The position numbers and the translations under genes were made by a program. Below, piece by piece: positions 24,134 to 35,245 of a stretch of DNA of 64,000 bases. Source of the DNA: Hetaerina americana (lineage: Eukaryota > Arthropoda > Insecta > Odonata > Calopterygidae); assembly GCA_022747635.1 (NCBI GenBank), contig JAKTNV010000014.1, forward strand, positions 11,228,610 to 11,292,609, in the 5' to 3' direction. Below the pieces are notes generated by a model. The model was not told the DNA's origin and made no database searches. It saw only the letters and a list, made by a program, of their open reading frames with translations. Position 1 is the first letter of the stretch; every line of letters starts with the position of its first letter.

Positions 24134-27100
24134 GCCAATAAAAAATAATATTTATATTTTATTTTCTTCCCACATTTCCCCATAAAGCGCCTAATTACAC
24201 CAATTTTCTTTGAAACAAAACCAGTATACCTTTTCAAATAGATGAAATATAAATAGGTACCAAATAAATGTTCGTAAACTAAACTTTAATTAAGATAAAC
24301 TATAAGTCATTATAAACAGAAAAAAATTATTATTAAGGAAGAAAAAAATGAATGCCCTCATTAAATCGCCAAAACTTTCACAATAGTCTGACATTTGAAG
24401 CACATAGGTAAATCATATGTAAACTAAAAATTATTTCCTAAGCAACAAATATGTGCTTTTAAACAATATTTGCTAAGATTTTTTTCCGGCGTGATAATCT
24501 AGTGCACTCATAATAGTCTGTTAGATAAAGTAATTACCTGCTAACCTTTAGTTCGCGGGATTTAATAAATTCCAGTAGTTCGAAGTTTATGATATGAGAT
24601 GACAAGCTTAAAGTAAGCAATCGGGTTCTCAAAGGCACATGGGCCATTTGAAGCGTCGGAAATAAAAAAAAATTGCAAGTATTAATCATGCTTCGAATTA
24701 TGAAATTTTGAACTGGTGATTCAGAAAATTCCACTCGGAAATATTTACATACGGAAACGGAATTCACCTTCGAATTTATTTTTGTTTGCCTACATCATGC
24801 TAGCACTACTAAACACGAAAAACGACTGCTCATTGGTGACGCGATGTTTTGGTCTGGAAAGGACACAATCCCGTTTTGACCGTGTGAACTCCCTAAGGTG
24901 GCTCATAGCATTTCATTAACAGGTTCGCCGAGCCGAATGAAAACTTCTGTACGATGCCGTTATCTGCATGTGTATCTCGTTCACGTGAATAAGCTAAATA
25001 GATAACAGAATCAACAAATTCCTTAAGTTAACGGCCTTCGAATGGTAGCTTTCACTTCACAGAAACTCAAAACAAGAATGCAACTGGCATAGGGGGACTT
25101 TCAGAAAAAAACAACTCCTACGGCTGCAAATACCGCTTCCCCCATTCTCGAATTCTGAATTAATTTTAGACTTTGATACGTAGAACGTTGCCAGAAGAGG
25201 ACAATAGGGGATGGATGCACAGAAAAGGCAAATATACATATTACATGAACGAGTAAAATATGTAGATCAATAAAACACCATTTAAACTTCTAACTACATC
25301 AACCTTTGGAAATGGTTTTGAGAACATTTACTCGGCATGCATGAATACTTTGAAATACATTTATGCTTAACAAAAAAAATACAAAATCATAAAAATATTA
25401 TATAAATATTTAGGGCACTGGAAAAATCACAAGTTCTACAAACACATTTGCCAACTAAATAAATAATTGGACCCGGAAAATAATTGGAATTATTTAAAAT
25501 TCACATTCGAAATATTTTTGTTTCTTATATGCCTTTTCCTCAACCGAAAACGATCAAGAACAGTTGTAGCGCTGAACTGTAAATGTGGACAACAAACGTG
25601 GCATTCAATCATCAGAAAACAGTAATTCCATGCCTACGGGCCAAGAAGTGGTGTCCTCATGATACATTGTGTAACATGCTAAAAATAATATAATCTGAAT
25701 ATGTATCCGCTACCTTTTCTCCGGCCATTTTGTATCAAATCTGAGACCTTTTATAACCATGAAAGGCCTTCAGAGAAGTCGCATCTATATTTAAGATTTC
25801 ATAATTAAGACTACGTTAGATAAATGAGAACGATTGGCAAGCAACTTACGAGAAATGATTTTTGTGTTTACCATGCATACGTATTACTGGGAATGTCCAT
25901 ATCTTAGTCCGTTCCACTTGACTGGAAAATAAGACACGCGGTAATTTTTCGGATTGACGTTATAGTGCCATTATTCCTTTAACCTATTCGAATGCATTCA
26001 CTATGATATCATACACAGTAGATTACAATTATTTGCCAACGTAAATTCGTTTTCAATTGAACTACGCCTCGGACAACAGTTAGGGGCGTCATGAAGAGGT
26101 TTTAAAGCATGGTAGTAGTTTTCAGAAATATTTAACCATGTAAACGATAATTTCTGACCGAACAAAGTTAAAACATGACAGTAACGACTCATGTTGGAGT
26201 AACAATGAAGTAAGACGGGCCCTGAGGAAAAGAGGAAATTGTGTATTTTATTCGAAATTGCGATCAAATATCCAACTAGTGCATGTAAAAAAATATTACG
26301 TTTTTACCCTAAGGGAGTTAAACAGAAAAAATATAACCGACAGAATTATTAGAGGACGATAATTGGTGGAGAAGCTAAAAAGCTTTAAACAAATATTTTG
26401 AAAATGTGAACGGTGACGATTACGAATGAACAATCGAAAGATGACCTCGCACCGATGAACCAATGTCTGACGTTATTTTATGATAACTGCAGGCTATCAC
26501 GGCCAAAATTTCCTGGGAGGAAGAGATACGAGAAATCCCTGGATCTGAGAGAGAGTTGGTATTGGATACTGCTTGAGTGTTTCCTACTCCCATTGTTCTT
26601 GGTAAAAAGATATTTACCACCCAAACAATTAATCTATATTATTGTCACTCCATTAGTGTATAATTGCTATCAATATTTATAAAATCTGTATTACTATGAT
26701 CAAAGTGAGGAATTCACCCTTATAGTCATAGTTTCATTACACATACACATATTACGGGGTCTGATAGAGTAAACATTGCGAAACTCATCTTGCTTTATCC
26801 ATTCACAAATTCCTCAAATCGGGGAAATTAATAAAACAGGTTGACACCATATTACAAAGTAAAAGAAATGGGGGTCAAGACATGTAGCATAAAAATAGAA
26901 AGGTTCGAATCATTGAACTCGGGAAGCTAAAACACTGGGACTTAAAACTGGCAAAAAACCTTCGTGGAGAATACACATTAAGAAAATATACGGGTGAGCC
27001 TCAAAGAAAAGTGAGTTGAAAGAAATTTCAAGGAGAGAGTATATGAGAGGCATTACTTTGCTTCGGTTCGTCCAAAGTCCAAATAGGCGGCAAATATTTG

Positions 27101-27404
27101 GAATCCAGTGAGAAAACGTAATGAAGGATAACGCTAAGGGAAATTTGGAAAAATATTTTGAAGATGGCTGCGAGAACAGAGTAAAGTTGACGGATTAGCC
27201 AGAGGAATGGGAATTGGGGCCCCTGGACCAACAAAGATAGCAGGTAATAATTATCTAAAAGGTAGAAATCCGTACACCCTTATACCTTCAGACTCAGATA
27301 CTATAAATATGTTTGTCTGACCTAATAAAATTCTGTGTGTCACTAAACCACCGTAGCCAAAATGGTGAAAGCATGTTAGGAATATTGGCACAGCAGTATC
27401 AAGG
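24134..27404. other. AT-rich non-coding stretch
   Basis: More than 3 kb in which I see no gene, RNA or repeat family. Frames such as 24534-24767 (minus), 26001-26267 (minus) and 26413-26682 (plus) have no domains. Confidence 0.5.
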
Positions 27405-27650
27405 ATATCAGGGTTCGTTAAACGAAGAGTTGGGAAATATTTGAATGATGAATTTCGCGTTTACAGAGCTCCCCTGGAATACACGTTAAGTGTTTATGAC
27501 CCTTCCCAGTCGGACAATGCCGAAATTGAACAAGTTGAGAGGAGGAGAGTGACCCGTTTCATGAAGAATCGTTATGAAGGAACGTATTGGATAGCCACGG
27601 TAGGGAGATACTGAAATCACGAAGATTATAAGAACGACAAACTTTTAGAA
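27405..27650 (+). pseudogene. CR1/jockey-like LINE reverse transcriptase fragment
   Basis: Translation of 27413-27640 gives GFVKRRVGKYLNDEFRVYRA, then PLEYTLSVYDP, then IEQVERRRVTRFMKNRYEGT. This is the post-catalytic part of jockey/CR1-type reverse transcriptases, where the family has an LEYAS-VWDP core followed by a 'Q-RRAARF--NRY' helix. A stop follows about 13 codons later. The catalytic domain upstream is absent or too decayed to read, so this is a short dead relic. The clade is inferred from motif style only. Confidence 0.65.
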
Positions 27651-28415
27651 GAGTAATAATGATTTGAATTTAACGCTGACACGGAATAATTTTAGCTCCG
27701 CATAACACTACACATCACAAGAGTACATGTGAATAATAGTAGTCAACCCGATAAACAATACAGGGTGCGACAACATAACATCCTTTTTCACAATAAAAAT
27801 TGAATTGAATGATGCTGAATGTATGACTGATACTGAATGCTGTAGAGTCCATGGATAACTTGCGAATTTTCTGCTCTCTGAGGCAGTATTACGAAAAAAA
27901 CTTAAACTACCAGGAGGTATAAGGTAAAGTACGATGGGTGAGGAAAATTACAGGAGGGATCTTTGATTCGTGAGGTACAGGCAAATTATCATTTTTAAAC
28001 ACTTCCAAGTTAACCACGTTAAATGAGCAACGAATACTAATATGGAGCAGATCAAGACTTTTAAGATGCATTTTCGTTTATTGTGATTGGAAATTACCTT
28101 GCAATTAGCCATTATCACGTTTTATTTTGAAGAGATGCATGTCCACGAAGTAATAAAAACAGAGCACACATGAATATGCAGCAGCAACAACCATTTTCCC
28201 GGGGTAAAAAAGAATTATGCGATAGCCATTATATTTCTAACATAATGATTCTTGACTGCGATTACTACTAAGAGTTTGCGGAAAAATTTTCAATCCAATT
28301 ATTTCTTCATCTATAACCGTAATTTAGATTAGCATAGCATCGCAATAATGGAGGCATTGTTTACTGTCGGGACCGAAAATGATGGTTTCTTTTACGTCTT
28401 TCGTTAATCAACATG
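27651..28415. other. AT-rich non-coding stretch
   Basis: No gene recognised. ACAGGGTGCGACAACA near 27762 looks like a possible transposon terminus but has no partner nearby. Confidence 0.45.
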
Positions 28416-29340
28416 GCAGCTCAAAACCCATCCCTCAACGTCGACAATCTGCGGGTCCAAACACGCAAACATTTAAGGCCAACAGCCACCACCGACTGTT
28501 TATGTAAGCTCCCATTGAAGCGCAGTCTCACTCGGTGAGGGAGAGGGTCAGGGAGACGATAGAGGGCGGGGAGGGAATACAACAACCCAACAAGTCTCCT
28601 CGCCTCACCTCCAAATCCCTTCAGTCCGAGAACGAAAGTCGAGAGAGATGAATGGAAAGGTAGAAAATAGCGTAGCGTCATCTCGCCCTTCCTCTTCCAA
28701 CCCTCGCCCGCCTAACACCTTCCTTCCGAGGGAGTGTGAGGGGTAGAGGGAGAGAGGGCTAAAACTGAGCGGGAAAGGAGAAAAGAAGGGAAGTGTGTGC
28801 GTGTTGAAAGGTCATGCAAAAAGATCCCTCGTGTGAGATAGCTACGGAGCGCCGTGGCTCACTTCGACAGCTCCTTTTCTCCCGCTCCCTCCCTTCTTCG
28901 ATCCTCCTCGGTGCGGTGACTCACAGAGGAGAGCTGCCCTCTCACCGGGAGGAGAACGCATGCGGGGGAAGTGGCGGGATGGAGGGAGAGAACAGGTTTT
29001 TCGGCTAGTTAGTGTTGATGAAGCGGCTCTTCCACCTCTCCTCCCCATCCTCATCCCTGCCACAGCCCCTCCCTCCACACGTACGGCCCACCCACCGACT
29101 GGCCGTCACTCCCAGTCGAAGCAGTGGCCGAAAAAAACACACGCTTCGGAGATGAGGGAGGGGTTTTCGGGATGAAAAATTTCCGTCGGTTCGGCTGAAA
29201 ATTTGCGAGCTTCTTCGATTCTTCGAGGAAGCATGAGGCAATTGGCGATTAGCTCCTGCCGGGAAGTGGACGCCATAAAGATAGGTCTGCCGTCTCGGTA
29301 GGAAGGGCTTTCTGTGAGCAACATGCATCCGAGGACTTGA
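28416..29340. other. Large GC-rich, CpG-containing island
   Basis: About 0.9 kb of GC-rich DNA with a purine-rich core (28720-28800) and alternating pyrimidine-rich tracts (29030-29080). Frames on both strands (28421-28681, 28814-29008, 29005-29367) overlap and conflict, as expected for non-coding GC-rich DNA. No TATA box with a donor was found. It may be a TATA-less promoter or enhancer. Confidence 0.4.
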
Positions 29341-30147
29341 TTGACATATATGAGATCCCCCCTGCAACCTATAATATATACACTAGGGAGCCACTTTCGA
29401 TAACAGGTTAAGGATATTTCAGAGCGTGGATTGCCGAATGGAAGTTTTTTCTCAGCAAAGCGAGTTTATTATTTCAAAATTGATTATATTTCATGCATTC
29501 CTACCTAAGGAACAGTGCATAGATAACTTGCCTGGACCCTTGATACTTAAAGACAACATAAGAGATAACAGGTCAGTTGCTGCCCAATCCTCCTTACTGT
29601 ACACGCAAAAATAGGCCAAATTCTTGAGTATAAATTGTATTTCTTAATGAAAGTATTTCAGAAAGTTGATCAGAAACTTGGGAATTACTTTGCAGCCCAT
29701 ATAAAAACCAACGGAACGATCAACAGGAATAAACACCACTCTTCGAAATTGAAAACCCTATCTCTACATTTGTCACCGTATCTGACAGAAAAGAAATCAA
29801 GCTGTCATATCCATGGCTTTCTCGTGGAGCAGTTTTACAATTGACAACGCCTTAACTCCCGTGCCAGTAGAACCAAACCATAACTAGAACAAAACTTCCT
29901 CCTAAAAATCCATATTCTCTGTCCCAGGACTGATGATGCCCCTCGCTAGGGTTACTACGGTATTCACAATTTAAAATTCAATTAATTTCAACCAGCCAAG
30001 GTATCTATACATACAAAATACACCCGCCGTAGCAGAGGTGTGTGATGGGGCACTAGTCATTCATGCATAACTATACTTACTTATTCATAAATATGAATAC
30101 ATAAAAGGTTTGTTTAAAACGTATCGGCAACACTTTTTTCCTGACGT
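29341..30147. other. AT-rich non-coding stretch upstream of the mariner relic
   Basis: No gene recognised. No terminal inverted repeat of the downstream transposase relic could be identified by eye. Confidence 0.45.
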
Positions 30148-30570
30148 GTGCTTGAAGTGCTGATTTCAGACCATCGATTAAGTGTGCGCATGATCGCAGA
30201 TCTTTTTGGCATTGATAAGATGACAGTGCACACCATTTTCATTGAAAATTTGGCGAAGCAAAAGATCTGCCCTAAGCTGATCCCGAAGTTCTTGACGGAC
30301 GACCTAGACCAGAGTCGAGTCTCTGTTTGTGAAGTCCTTCGAATGCAGTATCGCGACGATTCCCCAGTCCCCTTATCGTTCCGACTTGGCCCTAGCAGAC
30401 TATTTCATATTCCCAAAAGTGAAATCCTCCCTCAAAGGATCGATGCGACCCTAAGTGCCATCAAAGAAGCTCCCACGCGTGCCCTTAAAAACCTCCCGGA
30501 ATACGCCTGTGAGTAAACCTTCTAGTTGTGGAAAAGTTGTTGGAATAAGTGTGCCGACACTCAGATTTAG
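30148..30570 (+). pseudogene. Internally deleted mariner-family transposase
   Basis: The first 50 or so codons read LSVRMIADLFGIDKMTVHTI through KICPKLIPKFLTDD, the second helix-turn-helix of mariner transposases and the linker after it. The sequence then jumps to the third catalytic region, which appears in the +1 frame at 30374-30440 as SDLALADYFIFPKVKSSLKG (family: PDLAP-D-FLFPK). It returns to the first frame as AIKEAPTRALKNLPE. A last block after two stops (LWKSCWNKC, to about 30570) matches the C-terminal 'W--RW-KC' element. The segment with the first two catalytic aspartates is missing. Frameshifts plus deletion make it a dead copy. Confidence 0.8.
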
Positions 30571-31015
30571 ACAGATACATGTCCATCCAAGTCATGCAAT
30601 AATGGATGCGTTAGAAAGCTTTAAATTTTCCTTTAAAAATACAATTGTATTCGCGTTTAATTCTGTCCATCTACGTCAAGATGATACAAGCACTCTGCAA
30701 GATACAGGAAAGTTGTGTGTCACCGGGTTTATCTCCTGTTGTAGCGAATACATGTCGAGTGAAGGAAGGATGAGTGCTTGATCCTGACAGTGATGGTGTC
30801 CATGTCTCTTGTTGTACGTGTTTTGGCGACGTAATCTGCCAGCTTTATAAGTATGTGGCCATAGAAATTGCATCAGCATTTGACCTGTTCTGAGCTGCTT
30901 TATTCGATACCTCTATTTTAAACTTTAAGTATTGACAAATTCCAAAGAAACTGCGGGAGATGCCGCAACAGTAACTTTTAACGGAGTCATCCGCTAATGT
31001 GCATTTTAATGCAAC
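30571..31015. other. Non-coding stretch
   Basis: No gene recognised. It may include the rest of the mariner relic or the 3' body of the tRNA-headed element that follows. Confidence 0.4.
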
Positions 31016-31132
31016 AATTTCAGAGCGTAAAAATCATTCGCCTTGACTGGGACTCGAACCCAGATCCCTCAATATCCGGTCGAGTGCTTTAGCCACTTAA
31101 GCTACCGAGGCGTCCTCTTAAACTCTGAAATT
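31016..31132. repeat. Short inverted repeats flanking a tRNA-like sequence
   Basis: AATTTCAGAG (31016-31025) and CTCTGAAATT (31123-31132) form a perfect 10-bp inverted pair around the tRNA-like sequence at 31039-31111. A retroposon would normally be flanked by direct repeats, so the arrangement is odd; chance in AT-rich DNA is possible. Confidence 0.5.
31039..31111 (-). tRNA. tRNA pseudogene or isolated SINE head
   Basis: The minus strand folds into an almost complete 73-nt cloverleaf. The acceptor GCCTCGG/TCAAGGC has one mismatch and one G-U. The D stem GCTT/AAGC has GG in its loop. The anticodon stem is CTCGA/TTGAG, and the T stem CTGGG/CCCAG encloses TTCGAGT. The anticodon loop CCGGATA would give GGA (serine), but position 33 is C instead of the invariant U and position 37 is a pyrimidine. 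Serine tRNAs also need a long variable arm, which is missing. It is therefore a pseudogene or the head of a tRNA-derived SINE whose body would run into 30900-31035. Confidence 0.6.
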
Positions 31133-31655
31133 TTTTGGTCCTTGTTTCCCTGTAAATAACTTTTCCATCTGCAAATAGCCAATGGTTGCTTCCAACGAAG
31201 GAACTTAGTTTATCAGTGTAAACTAGAAAGGGTTGGGGCTCCATAAACCTACCGGTGGAACGCCATCATTTACACAGATCTCTAATAAACTCATCCTCTC
31301 AATGAATATTACCTATTTACAAATAGATATGTTCCTAATCCGGTTGGTCGGTATTATAATATTAATTTCAGTTTTGTACACGTGTAATTCAAGTACCTTA
31401 CTTGAACTCTATAATTGGGTGGTAAACGCAGTTGTGGACTTAAAGTGTTCCTCCAGTGGACAGATGTAAAACATATACTTCCTTATTGTACCCAGTAAAC
31501 CATCGCTGTGATATGAGGTAGAGGGTGATGTCAGACCAGGTAAACACCCATAATTAACCCAGAACTAAAAGGTGAGAAATTAATCGATCGCATCATTACA
31601 GCAATCAACCCGTGGGTTACTTTGATAGACGAAGTCAGAGCTTGCCCTCAAATAA
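31133..31655. other. Non-coding stretch
   Basis: No gene recognised. The frame at 31233-31469 has a hydrophobic patch but no other support. Confidence 0.4.
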
Positions 31656-31858
31656 GCGCTAAGGTGCGTGAAATTCAAGCATTCAGGGTAGGAAGGGGGG
31701 ACATTGCACACCTGTGGATTATCAGGAAGATCTGGTTCCCAATAAAAATCACACAACTCAGAATAATCTAGGATTATTCTGAAGATATCTCATGCGATTC
31801 GAACCCGGAACAGAGTAATTGCTCTGTCCTTTCCCCATTCCCCGGCCAGTGATCACAC
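31656..31858 (-). mobile_element. SINE family B, copy 1
   Basis: On the minus strand a head with B box GGTTCGAATCG (31795-31805) is followed by a body containing TGTGATTTTTATTGGGAACC and AGATCTTCCTGA (31723-31753). The second copy (39766-39934) has the same block with few changes, which defines the family. Between head and shared body lies a near-perfect palindrome, AGAATAATC-CTA-GATTATTCT (31760-31780), absent from the other copy. The ends are approximate and no target-site duplication is visible. Confidence 0.65.
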
Positions 31859-32615
31859 TAGTTCTAATTTGTCGTTGCCTGACCGTAGTTTTTCTACATA
31901 AACTTACACAGCCAAAATATTACAGCCACTAGATCACTTGCGATCAAATTCTACTATTTGCACTGGATCCAATTAATTTACGAGTAAAGATATTTTAAGT
32001 CTAGGATTAAGGGAGCATTATAATATCTATTTATATCTCATCCTTCCCAACATATAAGACTTAACTCTAAATAAAATAACTTAAATAATAGTTTTTCTCT
32101 GACAATGGCATATACTTGCACGAAAACGTGTGTGAATGGGTAAATTTTATTAGAGAACTTCCAAATGAAGGAGTTAATATACACAAGGTAGGTAAACTGA
32201 AATACCCTATGATTTCAATTCCTACTTAATTCAAGTAAAAATTTAATCTGTGGATACAAATCAGAGTATGACAACTTGCTAGATTCGTAATGGCGTTGAC
32301 ACCTTGCTCCATAAAATACGCTAATATTCATATCCTCATTAATATTGAGCGTGATCTATAAAGGAATAAGCGCGAATTCGAATGGCGTACACATCGACCG
32401 GAATGAAATTGACATGCTACATTTCTTATGAGCTTTCCCCTGGCCATTTATTATCTTTAAAATTTACAACACTAGGCGGGCATCAATGGGTAAGGATGAA
32501 TTGGCCAACTCCTCAGAATGAATCCACGACGAAACCCGAACAGCACTAGAGCACGAAAATAAAAGATGAGAGGTGGAGATAAGAATTTAATGAACATGCT
32601 AAGAGGGGCGATAGC
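31859..32615. other. AT-rich non-coding stretch
   Basis: No gene recognised. Confidence 0.5.
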
Positions 32616-33110
32616 ATCGGCGAAAAAAAAACGCATGAGACCTCACTTCTCCTTGAGAACATTCTTTTTCCACCCCTCCTTCTACCGCCGAGAAAAGGAA
32701 CGGCCGATCAAATGCGAATGGACACGTTAGATATACCTTCGCCCATAATTCAGAGCGTGAGTCACCGGCGAAACAGGCGTGGTTCGCGATGGCGTTTGAG
32801 TAGCTTGAAAAGCCGGGAACTAAAGGGGGGTTGGCAACGGATTATTAGCTCCCCCGTCAAACCTTCCTTGCCACCCTTCCCGCCTCCTTCCCCCCAATCA
32901 CACCCAGCTCCGAACCCCTCCCCACGACCCTCTCCCCACCAATTCAACCTCCTCGGGCGTCCCATACCTCGGCGTGCGAACACACCTGATTGATTGTCGA
33001 GAAAGCAGCTTAACGGGTTTCCAATTGTCGACCCTCGTACCTCCCGCCCCCCCTCTCCAGAACGCCCCCAACCCCTTCCCCCGGGGGGGCTACGCTGGAC
33101 TTCTTAAAAA
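32616..33110. other. GC-rich island, pyrimidine-biased on the plus strand
   Basis: 32840-33090 is C/T-rich on the plus strand (the reverse polarity of most other islands), with CpGs and a CCCCCCGGGGGGG-like junction near 33080. The plus-strand frame (32712-32993) is proline/serine low-complexity. Confidence 0.4.
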
Positions 33111-34895
33111 GCCGACACAGGTGGAAAAGAGAGAGAGAGAGATAGACATATACATCGGAAGAATGCAAAGAGAAACGCGCAAAAAAATTGGAATTAAAAA
33201 AAATATATATTTTTTTTATAAGTGGAAGGCGTTTTGAAAATTGATCCTAGCATTTCATTACAGCAGAGCAAATACACACACGAGACTGCCTGGCTCCATT
33301 ATACGCCGGAGGGTGAACGTGAATGAGTCTCTCGAAGAAGTCCGTATCGGGGAGGGGCACACACACATACACAAAAAAACATTAAGTGGGGTTACCAGGA
33401 TGCCAGGCGGCCTTATTATGCGAATGAACATTAACATGCGATTTTTAAAACCTGTTATACGGAGTGGATATGCGAGGGAAACCGCGTTGGGAAAAGGATT
33501 GGCCTGGGCGGGGAAGGAATACTAATGACCTCGATGCTTCGCGCCAGTTTTGCCAAATAATTTTTTACGTGCGTTTTCCCTTATAAATGCAATGTAAACG
33601 GGTGTAGTCACGTTAAACACAGAGGTGGAAGAGGAGAAAACTATGAATACGTCAACTCATAGATGTAGGGCGAAAATGAACAACAGTTTAAAAAAGACGA
33701 GATCCGAATCAAAATTACTACAACATATTACAAGACGTTCATCAGATTCAATAAAATGAACACAACTAGTCATTACTAAAGCTACAATAGGCACGCCATA
33801 CTCCTGACTGAGTAAAGAAAGTCAACTGAAATGCTCTACGATGAAAAGTAGAAAGTAAACCAGCGGCGATAGAAAACTTTTAATTATGCATGGCCAAATG
33901 TGGCAGTGAGTAATGGAATATATAACCCTGGAGAGAGTGCGAAACAGAAACTATAACTTATCTCGAAAGTGATTTTTCATATTTCTCCTTAGACGGGAAT
34001 CTTTTGATTGCTACTCCACAGTTTGCACACATTACACTACACGACTACCACTTTAACTTGATGGGTACTCCATCAAAGTGTACTTGATAACTCTTACAAA
34101 AGCACTATACAAGTACACACCATAAAATATGACCTTGTTTAAAAGTCTGTGTTTCATCTTCACCAAATCAACTTGGAGATGAAGAATATACTTGAAAACT
34201 AGGAAGTTAATTTAATATTTTGTGGCGCACTAAGAGTTATTGGCTTAAGTACTAATTGTGGTGCAAAATTAAGACAGTTCCAAAACGCCCAAAGTTCATA
34301 CGGTTAACTTGATTACACTCAATGATTAAGCATGCAACATATCATTAGCTAAAACCGAAAACCATCATCACGGAAATAAAAAATTCGCGACATTAGAGTT
34401 AAATACTGATTCATGATAAGCAGCATATAAAATTAGGTCATTTAAAAGGCGAAGGTTAAAAATTATCATTTCATTCATTATTTTTTCGTTCTGAAAATTG
34501 GTTGCCCACGGTCCTATATTTCCTGACGCAAAAGGAAATCGCATAATCATAGCTCTAACCGCTTAAAGAAATCCCATGGCTCGAAACCACGCCGAAAGCA
34601 TACTTACTCGACAAGTGATGGCTAATAATGCGTGATAAATTAACAATCAACTCGTCAAAACAGTTAACAAGGCATGGGGCGAGATACAAGCAGGCAAACG
34701 AACGTTCCATTCGTCGTAAAATCAGCATACGTCAGTTCCAGCTCTTTATCCCATGAGTATATATTCGCCCGAAGCCAAGATTCATTTAATTCCTTAAATG
34801 GACGAAATTTTCGCCATGTGAATCGACGTGGGTGATGCAACGTGGAGAATTTTTCGTTAAACACTACAAAAAATAAAGAAATCTCGTCCGCATCA
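33111..34895. other. Non-coding stretch, partly GA- and CA-rich
   Basis: A short GA repeat (33130-33142) and CA patches (33270-33285, 33358-33370) occur near its start; the remainder is AT-rich. No gene recognised. Confidence 0.5.
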
Positions 34896-35245
34896 TTCGA
34901 TCACCGTTCGGTCATGGGGTGTAATTTTCCTGTCAACCCCGAAAGAATGTTTTCAAAGTAGCGGTGAAGAAAACATACGCAGGCGCACGAAGGATGAGAG
35001 AGAGAGAGATGCGTACAAAGAGTGTTCGTTCCAATAAAAACCTTCGTGTGCTGAACGGTTTTCCTCGATTCGCGCTCGGGGACATAAAAGGGGGGAATGG
35101 TGGGGAATGGGGGGGGGGCGCAACGGTGACTTTTAATTGACTGCGCGGTAAAATGACGGCGATCGGCATCCGCGGGCGCGAGACTTCAATCTTCCTTCAT
35201 ACCGTAACGTCCCTCGAATCGATTTGCTTCGTCGTTATCTGAAAA
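34896..35245. other. GC-rich island
   Basis: It contains a GA repeat (34993-35009), CATAAAAGGGG at 35083-35093 and a long G run (35100-35118). CpG-rich to 35190. The box is a weak TATA candidate with no donor downstream. Confidence 0.35.

Noticed and set aside
31039..31111. Functional serine tRNA gene
   Set aside because: C at position 33, pyrimidine at 37, an acceptor mismatch and no long variable arm argue against function.
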